Assembly: GCA_001599935.1 (NCBI GenBank)
Contig: BCIJ01000006.1
Location: 467,373-531,372 of the forward strand
DNA length: 64,000 bases
Direction: 5' to 3'
From: Holtermannia corniformis
Lineage: Eukaryota > Basidiomycota > Tremellomycetes > Holtermanniales
Under the pieces are notes generated by a model that saw only the letters and a program-made list of their open reading frames with translations, had not been told where the DNA came from and searched no databases. A program made the position numbers and the translations under genes. Below, in pieces: positions 57,031 through 64,000 of this stretch; the first letter of the stretch is position 1, and every line of letters starts with the position of its first letter.

Positions 57031-59644
57031 TTAGTCAACCCTGAACATCCGTCAGTATCATTGCCAGCATCATCAAAAGCACTCACTCCTCCATCGAGCC
57101 ACCAGTCTCCTCCTCGAGAGCCGGGACCTCGGACGCCGAGGCCTCGGGAGCGGCAACGTCAGTGTCGACGCTGAGACCGAGCGCAATCATCCGGGTGATG
57201 CGGTTCGCGAACGAGGTCGGGTCTTCGAGCGTGAAGCCCGAAGTGAGCAGAGCAGTCTCGAACAGGAGGAAGGTGAGGTCGCGGACAGTCTTGTCAGCCT
57301 TGTCCTCGGCCACCTTGGCCTTGAGCTCCTTGATGATCGGGTGCGAGGGGTTGAGCTCCATCGTCTTCTTCGACGACATGTACGACGACACTGCGCTCGG
57401 TCAGTCTGCGCGCTCGGTCAGGTTGCGATCGACTCACTCGACGAGTCACGGAGAGCCTGGGCGCGCATGACGCGCTCCATGCCGGCCGACCACCCAAACT
57501 GGCCAGTTACGAGCACACAGGGCGACTCGGTGATGCGGTTCGAGACGACAACCTTTTCAACCTTGTCACCAAGAGTCTCCTTGATGGCCGAGCAGAGACC
57601 CTCGTAGGCCTTTACGTCGGCCTCGCGGGTAGTCTTCTCCTCCTCGGTCTCCTCGAGCTCGAGACCCTCCTTGGAGACGCAGACGAGCTTCTTGCCGTCA
57701 AACTCCTTGAGCTGGGTCACGGCGTACTCGTCAATGGGGTCGACGAGGAGAAGAACCTCGAAGCCCTTCTTCTTGAGAACCTCGAGGAAGGGAGAGTCCT
57801 TGACGGCGACGAGAGACTCGCCGGTCAGGTAGTAGATTGACTTTTGAACCTCGGGCATGCGGGTAATGTAGTCCTTGAGCGACGTCTGCTCGTCGACCGA
57901 CTTTGTCGAGTGAAAGCGGAGGAACTCTGCGAGCTTGCTGCGGTTCTGTGCGTCCTCGTGGATACCGAGCTTGAGGTTCTTGGCAAACGCAGTGTAGAAC
58001 CTAGATGGCGTCAATACGCAATTCCGCGATCAACGTATCGACCTACTTGTCAAAGTTGTCCTTGTCCTCGGCAATCTCCGAGATGAGCGAGATGGCAGCC
58101 TTGACCAAGTGCTTGCGGATGACCTTCATGATCTTGTTCTGCTGCAGCGTCTCACGCGAAATGTTGAGCGGGAGGTCCTCAGAGTCGACAATACCCTTGA
58201 CGAACGAGAGGTACTCGGGCTGAAGAGCCAATCAGCCCGATTCGATCGTACAGCAAATCACTCACGAGGAGGTCGTTGTCCGTGTCCGAGATGAAGACGC
58301 GGCGAACGTAGAGCTTGATCGACGACTTGGACTTTTTCGTCTCGAACAAGTCGAACGGCGCGCGCTTGGGAATGTACAAGAGCGACTTGAACTCGAGCTG
58401 GCCCTCGACCGACATGTGCTTGTGTGCGAGCGCATCCTCCCAGTCGTTCGACATGGCCTTGTAGAACGTGTTGTACTCCTCGTCGGTAATCGTCTTCGGG
58501 TCACTATGAGTCGTCAGCCACTGCTTTGACGGTTCGACAGGCAACGCACCGAGTCCAAAGAGGCTTGGTCTTGTTGAGCTCCTCGTTCTCGGTCGTGATC
58601 TCCTTGACCTTCTTGGTCTTCTTGGTCTTGGTGGCCGAGTCCTCGTCCTCGACCTCTTCAATCTTCGAGTCACCCTCCTTGACGTCCTCGTCGTCCTCGA
58701 CCTCCTTCTCGACCTCCTTGGAGACGACGAGCTGGATCGGGTACGAGATGAACTCGGAGTGCTTCTTGACAATCTCCTTGATCTTCTTCTCCTCGAGGTA
58801 CTCGAGCTGGTCATCCTTGAGGAAGAGCTGCGACATGTCAGTGCTGCAGCTGACGACTCTGCAGAACCCACCTTCATCGAGGTACCGCGGCCGAGGCGCT
58901 CGCCCTCAGTGTCCTCGGTGATGGTAAAGGTACCACCGGCAGCCGACTCCCAAATGTACTGCGAGTCATCGTTGTGCTTGGTCGTGACAACGACGCGCTC
59001 GGCCACGAGGTAGGCAGAGTAGAAACCAACACCGAATTGACCAATCATGGAAATGTCGGCACCCGACGAGAGAGCCTCCATGAAGGCCTTGGTACCCGAT
59101 TTGGCGATCGTACCGAGCCTAAGAGTGATTAGCATTCGCTGATCGCTGATCGCCACCAAGAGGCGACTTACGAGTTGATGAGGTCGGCCTTGGTCATACC
59201 GATACCCGAGTCACGGATGGTGAGCGAGCCCTCCTCCTTGTTGGGGATGATGCGGATGAAGAGCTCGGGCTCAGACTCGAGCTGCGCCGGGTCGGTCAAC
59301 GCCGAGTAGCGGCTACAGGACATCAGTACAGTGTACAACGCGCAACGCGAGCACCGACATCTTGTCGCAGGCATCGGACGCTGAGCGATATCAGTCTCGA
59401 ACGATTGGTCGCCCGCCGTACGTACAGTTTGAGATGAGTTCACGAAGAAAGATTTCCTTGTTCGAGTAGAACGTGTTGATGATGAGATCAAGCAGCTGCG
59501 AGACTAGGGGCTGTGTGAGACAAGCCTTGGGAAAAGTGAGCGTTCGACGTACTCTCGGCTATGGTCCACGTCAGCGTCTGGTCAACGGTGGGAGGTGATG
59601 CTGAGCTTACCCTGGAATCCAAAAGTCTCAGGTTGGGCAGACAT
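57031..59644 (-). CDS. HSP90: Cytosolic Hsp90 chaperone
   Basis: Dimeric ATP-dependent chaperone for kinases and steroid-type clients. Starts [11 protein letters not shown], then [18 protein letters not shown] with the catalytic Glu in [11 protein letters not shown] site: [10 protein letters not shown] and [11 protein letters not shown]. The charged linker is Glu/Lys-rich (V-K-E-G-D, then K-T-K-K-T-K-K). Middle domain: [12 protein letters not shown]. The C-terminus is M-E-E-V-D, with the last intron falling inside this motif (gtgagt at 57086, acceptor tgttcag). A 6-nt exon (59553-59558) supplies part of A-E-I. About ten short introns. Upstream there is a leader intron and a heat-shock-type promoter. 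Tandem with RPT5, 171 bp apart. Confidence 0.97.
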
Positions 59645-59650
59645 TTTGAT

Positions 59651-59978
59651 CTGCGAGGAACGTCAGCATAGTGATTTGATTGGAAAGGCTATGCAGTAGC
59701 AGAAAGTCGAGCACGGCCTTGCCGCTGCACCGCAGGCAAGCAAGTGAAGCAGGTTGCTGCACGTAGAGCCCGACTCGCATGACTCGGCCGTCGGCTACAC
59801 ACAGCTTCCAAGAGTCCAAGTGGGATAGTGCATACAAGGGTACCAGCAGGCATGCAAGTCGCTACCACGTCACAGGAGCCTGCCACGGCTCCATGGGCGC
59901 CCTTGCATGCCAGTCCAGGAGCGCGCAAAGCACAACGAGCACGCGCAGTCCCTATCCCACACCCGTGTTCGCACTCAC
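59651..59978 (-). other. 5' leader intron of HSP90
   Basis: A gtgagt donor (59973-59978, minus strand) and a cctcgcag acceptor (59651-59653), with a gctgac branch (59662-59667), lie just 6 nt before the HSP90 ATG. At 328 nt it is longer than the coding introns. It fits the common placement of leader introns in strongly expressed fungal genes. Confidence 0.7.
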
Positions 59979-60022
59979 CGAGAGTTGATAGTGTGTAGAG
60001 CGGGGATCCGACGCGGTGACGG

Positions 60023-60072
60023 TTTTATACAGACGGAAAAAGATGGAAGGATGCCGGTCGAAGAATCTGGAA
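60023..60072 (-). promoter_or_regulatory. HSP90 promoter: heat-shock elements and TATA box
   Basis: On the minus strand a TATAAAA box (60023-60029) is preceded upstream by GAA-type units. The best trio is GAA-nn-ATC-nn-GAA (60060-60072), a one-mismatch version of the nGAAnnTTCnnGAAn element. A weaker pair of GAAs with 10-bp spacing lies at 60036-60048. This is where Hsf1 would bind. The distance to the leader intron donor (about 45 bp) is reasonable for a start site between them. Confidence 0.65.
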
Positions 60073-60177
60073 GGGGCGACCGATGTGGGGTTAGCACGCG
60101 TCGACGGCTGACGTGGCGCGAGACGAGGATCGCATACTGCACAACTGCTCTACCCCTGTACATGCCCTATTGCCAGA

Positions 60178-62487
60178 CTATATCGCGTGTGTCTCGATCC
60201 CAATGACCTGGTGACCGTCAGCTCCATCATTCCACCGTGACAAGCTACTGCACTGACCTTGACGCCCTTTTTGCGCGGGATCGCGTCCGTGAGTAGATTG
60301 CAGCCTGTCGCCATCAGTCCATCCCGTCGCACGAGCCCAGACGCACCCCAGACGTAGATCACCTCGATCGCATCGCAGCGCTCCAACACGTCCTTGACGA
60401 CATAGTCGGTCACCAGGCGACACCAACCAAGATCGAGCTGTTTCAGGCTCGAGCACTTGACGAGCTCGGTCTGCATCGTCTTGTCATCGAGCGTTTTCCA
60501 CCCGAGCAGACTGAGCCGCTCGACGGCCTTGCCGCTGTGCGCGACGATTGCACGCAGAGCGGCTCCGGCGCACTCGTGTCCCTTTTCCAGGTCGATGACG
60601 CTCAGTCCCGGTCTCGCGCGCTCACGCAGGTCGTTGAACAGCGCGGCGACGGCCTCGTCTGCGAAATCGAGGTTGCGCAGGTAGAGCTCGCTCAGGTTTG
60701 GGCAATGTTTGGAGATCTCGAGCAGGAACTCGTTGGACAGATCGAGGTGGTTGCTGAGGTTCAAGACCTTGAGGTTGGCGCCCATGGTCGCGAGCAGGTC
60801 GGTTGTGGCCTCGTCCGTGATGGAGTTGGCACTTGGGTTGGCTAGGTTGAGCGAGACGAGGTGCTTGAGGCGCGAAATGACTGGAAGGAAGGTATCGCCC
60901 ATGGCACCGACCTCGGCCAACCGGAGCTCTGTCAAGTCTGGACAGTGCTCGACAAGCGCTTCGAGGCACTCGAGGTTGAAGCGCGGGCTCTGCGTGATCA
61001 AGAAGCCCTTGAGACCGCGACCGACGAGCTTGAAGAAATCAATCCAGCCATCTTTACGCACGAGAAACGGCGCGTCGAGCTCGAGCCGCTCGAGCGACTG
61101 CAGGGTTTCACCCCATTTGCGCACGGCAGACGAGTCGAGCCGGCCGCAGAGGTCGAGTCGGAGGTGCGTCAGGTTTGGGCACAGATTCGAGAGGGCGATG
61201 AACGAGCTCGGGTCGAGCACTGCCATGTCAGCTGTGCGACTTTGATGCCCACCACCACTCACAAGTGCAGTCGTACATGGCGAGCTCTCGCCGGTCAGTC
61301 GAGTAGAACAGGGTCGCCGCCTCGGGCGTACTGACAACGTCAGTGGAAGATCCATCTGGCTGTCAAACTCACAGCCGACGGCTCTTGGAGATGATCTTGC
61401 AGACCTTGTCCATATTGCCCATGCCGATATCGCCCAGCTGCTCGACATCTTCGATATACTTGCCAATGATCTACCACCGTATCAGCTGCATCCTCTGCCG
61501 CAGGCACCGCGGACATACCCCGATGCACAAGTCGCCGAGGTCCTTGACGCCCTTGCGGATCTCGTAGTGCGTAATCTTGGCTCGATTCTCCTTTTTCCGC
61601 CCCTTTGCGCCGCCACCGGCCGCACTCGCTCGCGGTTTCTTCGTCTTGGCATACGGATCAATCTTGAGGGCAAGGCAGCATTCGTGGCACAGCCAGCTCG
61701 TAGGGTCCGAGGTCGGGTGCTCTTTTGTGTACGCCGTCTACGCGAATCAGTCTCGGTAGCGCACACCGTCATTGAACCAGACATACGACGATGAACTCTT
61801 TGCTGCACTCGCCGCAGTTCATCTTGTGCCCGATCCCCTTGAGTGCCGTACTGCCCTTGGGACCGGCGGCAGCCTTTTTGATAATGTTGCTCTGGCGATT
61901 CGGACCCTTGTTCACAAACGTCTCGTCGCCATCTAGATCGTCCGAATCGGGCTCGTCGGCTTTCGCCTTGCCCTTGCCTTTACCCGTGGGCACGCCAGGC
62001 TTCTTCGTCTTCTTATTGCTAGCTGGTGTTCCGTCCAGGTCGTCCGAGTCGTAAGCCTGCGCAACGGGATCAGCGGCGACTCGTCTCGTGCAGCGCCGCG
62101 TACCTCGTCTGAATCAACCGCCTTGCGCTTGCCCTTGCCTTTCCCACTGCCCCCTGCCGTCTCATCATCCCACTCTGGCGTGCCCTGACCCGGTTCGGTC
62201 GGGCCTGCCATAGTATTCGCTTCGGTCGGCAACACCTCGCCTACATCATACACCTGCGTTGTCGCCGTTGCGGCCGAGCCACTTCCCTCGGCCTGCTGCT
62301 GTGGTCCATTGAGATCGTTGCTGTTGCCATACGTCGTGAGCCGGTTGGCCGGTTGGATGCCAATACCCTAGCATGGCATATCAGCTCGATGCGTCCGTAT
62401 CGTCCGTGAGGAAAGACATACGGCCAAGAAGGACGTGAGAGCCGATGCTGGACCGCGCACTGCCCCGCTCCGTGCTCCTCTTGCCAT
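60178..62487 (-). CDS. RAD7: Nucleotide-excision-repair protein Rad7
   Basis: Global-genome repair factor that works with Rad16 and an Elongin-C ligase. Starts M-A-R-G-A-R-S-G-A-V-R-G-P-A-S-A-L-T-S-F-L-A, the usual Rad7 start. A disordered acidic/Lys region follows, then a zinc-binding-like block (C-G-E-C, later C-H-E-C with W-L) and K-G-V-K-D-L-G-D-L-C-I-G-I-I-G-K-Y-I-E-D-V-E. Next is N-M-D-K-V-C-K-I-I-S-K-S-R-R-L-T, then a long set of leucine-rich repeats (L-T-H-L-R-L-D-L, L-V-S-L-N-L-A, L-K-V-L-N-L-S, L-S-E-L-Y-L-R). The C-term is K-G-V-K-V-I-G-I-E-T-H-A-I after the final intron (gtcagt ... gtcaccag). About six exons. Divergent from CDC8, 167 bp apart. Confidence 0.92.
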
Positions 62488-62654
62488 TGTTGCTTGCTGG
62501 TGCTCGCTGCAGTCCGATTTGCCGCCCGGTAAGTGATCCACCTCAGCTCACGGCGCGTATCACATTTTACGCACAGACCTCCACTTTGCCACGTGACAAC
62601 CCAAACGCGTGCATAGACGCGCAGCACTAGGCGGCAGCTGTACTCACCAGCAGA

Positions 62655-63481
62655 ATGGCAGAGAACAAGGCAGGACCGAGTGGCAGGACCCGAGGCGCGT
62701 TCATCGTGCTCGAAGGACTCGATCGGTCGGGTAAGACGACGCAAGCGGCGTTACTCGAACAACGGCTGCGAGATCAAGGCTACCAGGTGCGAGGGCAAAA
62801 GTTCCCAGGTGAGCTCGTCAAGCGCGCACGGCCAAGAGCTGAGTGATCGTGGCGTACAGACCGAACGACGCCGATTGGTCAAATGATCAATTCGTACCTC
62901 CAATCCAACCTAGAGCTCGATGACCGTGCGATCCACATGCTCTTTTGTGCGAACCGGTGGGAGTGCGCGTGAGTCGCTACGAGCCCGACTCGCTGCCGAA
63001 AAGTGCTGATCGGGATTATACTACTAGCGCGCAAATTCGCAACGACTTGGCAAACGGCATCACGATCATTGCGGATCGCTATGCGTTCTCCGGCGCCGCG
63101 TTCACTTCGGCAAAGGTGACTTGACCCTGTCGCGTTACCAGCTAAGATCTCTAGGGGATCGACCTCGAATGGTCTCTGCGACCCGATACGGGCCTGCCCG
63201 TGCCCGACCTCACGCTGTACCTGACGCTGCCTGCGCTCCAAGCGGCCCAGAGACAAGACTATGGCGATGAGCGGTATGAGCGCCAAGAGTTCCAGGAGCG
63301 CGTCGCGCACGTGTTTCAGAGTGTACGAGAGAGGTTTACTAGCGTTCACGGCGAGGAGAAATGGGTCGATTTGGTAGGGGACGGAGGGGTGGCCGAGGTG
63401 GCCGAGGTGCTGTGGGAAACGGTCAGGCCCGTAGTGGAGCAGCCTGGGGGTGGAGATGGGCGGCAACTGTGGGAGCGGTAG
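62655..63481 (+). CDS. CDC8: Thymidylate kinase
   Basis: Phosphorylates dTMP to dTDP for DNA synthesis. Starts M-A-E-N-K-A-G-P-S-G; P-loop G-L-D-R-S-G-K-T-T-Q; then F-P, D-R-T-T-P-I-G, I-H-M-L-F-C-A-N-R-W-E, and I-I-A-D-R-Y-A-F-S-G-A-A-F-T-S-A-K (dTMP-binding DR). After the last intron comes G-I-D-L-E-W-S-L-R and P-D-L-T-L-Y-L-T-L-P. Three short introns. The lid has R-Q-D-Y-G-D-E-R-Y-E. Normal length of about 230 residues. Its stop is 28 bp from the convergent release-factor stop. Confidence 0.95.
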
Positions 63482-63509
63482 GTGATGGATCCAACGCTAC
63501 ATAAACATC

Positions 63510-64000
63510 CTACACTACGGGCTGGCCATCGGCACCGTTCTCTCCCGTCGTCTCGTCAGACCCTGTCAAAGCATCCACCCGCCCCTTTTTCTTCTTCTTC
63601 TTACCCCGGTTCAACTTTCTCCGCCGCTCCTTTTCCCACTTGACTTGATCTCTCGATAACCCCGGAGTCAGCAGTTGCTCGACCTGAGTTGACAATCAGC
63701 GCTAGAGTCACCGCGTCTCCGGCACGGTCAGCCCAACCTTTTCCGCAAGGAGTTGCCTAGCGGCCCTCCGGTTCTGCTGCAACGACCTCGTAGGCTGGCA
63801 TTGGACCCTGATCCCCGTCGGGACGTGCGTCAAGCACACCTGGAACGAGTTCTTGTCAACACTAACCAGCCGACCTCCGGCGCACGCACAGAAGACGACG
63901 TCTTGTTGATACATTGCCCACCAGGCCCAGAGCCACGGACAAACTTTTCATCGAGCTCGTGTTCAGGCAGCTCGAGTTTAGGTTGCGTCGCGAGCAGTTT
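63510..64000 (-). CDS. Mitochondrial class-I peptide-release-factor-like protein (partial)
   Basis: Carries [22 protein letters not shown] with the G-G-Q that triggers peptidyl-tRNA hydrolysis. I-N-K-T-S-S-S-N-S-F-Q-V, the helix [14 protein letters not shown] and [14 protein letters not shown] follow, then a Lys/Arg tail (K-K-K-K-K-K). This is the short mtRF/C12orf65-Rso55 type acting on stalled mitoribosomes, which lacks codon-recognition domains. Introns at about 63845-63882 (gtgcgt ... gacaag) and 63690-63744 (gttggg ... caactcag) were needed to keep the family sequence. The 5' end lies beyond the right edge. Confidence 0.88.

Overview
This 64 kb window is nuclear DNA of a basidiomycete fungus with a compact genome. 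The evidence is genes packed on both strands with short gaps, many introns of about 38-60 nt, and best-recognised products that are fungal (Kap123, Vps53, Rad7, Thg1, Hsp90 ending MEEVD). The introns have GTRNGT donors and a CTGAC/CTGAT branch site usually only 4-15 nt before the acceptor. One membrane protein (43.1-44.9 kb) belongs to a family I associate with basidiomycetes. A yeast-like or early-diverging basidiomycete is plausible, but I cannot name the species. Exon boundaries below were assembled by eye from splice signals plus protein-family conservation. Where the summed exons stay in frame I checked this and say so.

Layout. 0-5.8 kb: the end of a probable MscS-type channel gene (running off the left edge), a long empty stretch, a RidA/Mmf1 gene with two in-frame starts, and a divergent WLM-domain (Wss1-like) protease. 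5.8-7.3 kb: a poorly conserved stretch with one possible orphan gene. 7.3-10 kb: HSP60 and HSP10 head to head. 10-13.6 kb: a Mks1-like DUF1752 regulator. 14.7-22.4 kb: ATP2, mitoribosomal mL59, an atypical kinase-like gene and QCR7 (which carries a 1.2 kb intron). 23.1-27 kb: importin KAP123. 27-29.7 kb: an accessory island with three small orphan genes that appear related. 29.7-40 kb: a lipid-kinase-like gene, a large chromodomain protein, ATP11, a small membrane protein and THG1. 40-48.4 kb: an ELMO/CED-12 protein, a conserved membrane protein, an unresolved small gene and an aromatic-type aminotransferase. 48.5-57 kb: a coiled-coil protein, dynactin p25, VPS53 and proteasome RPT5. 57-64 kb: HSP90 with a heat-shock-type promoter, RAD7, CDC8 and a mitochondrial class-I release factor cut by the right edge.

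How they work together. There is no biosynthetic cluster, phage or mobile element. Two themes recur. Proteostasis: HSP60/HSP10 from one shared promoter, HSP90, RPT5 and the WLM protease. Mitochondria: RidA, HSP60, HSP10, ATP2, mL59, QCR7, ATP11 and the release factor. ATP11 is the assembly chaperone of the ATP2 product. The most novel-looking content is the family of small tryptophan-motif orphan proteins between KAP123 and the lipid-kinase gene. The splicing architecture is also unusual: a 6-nt microexon in HSP90, an ATG-only exon in HSP10 and a GC-AG intron in ATP11.
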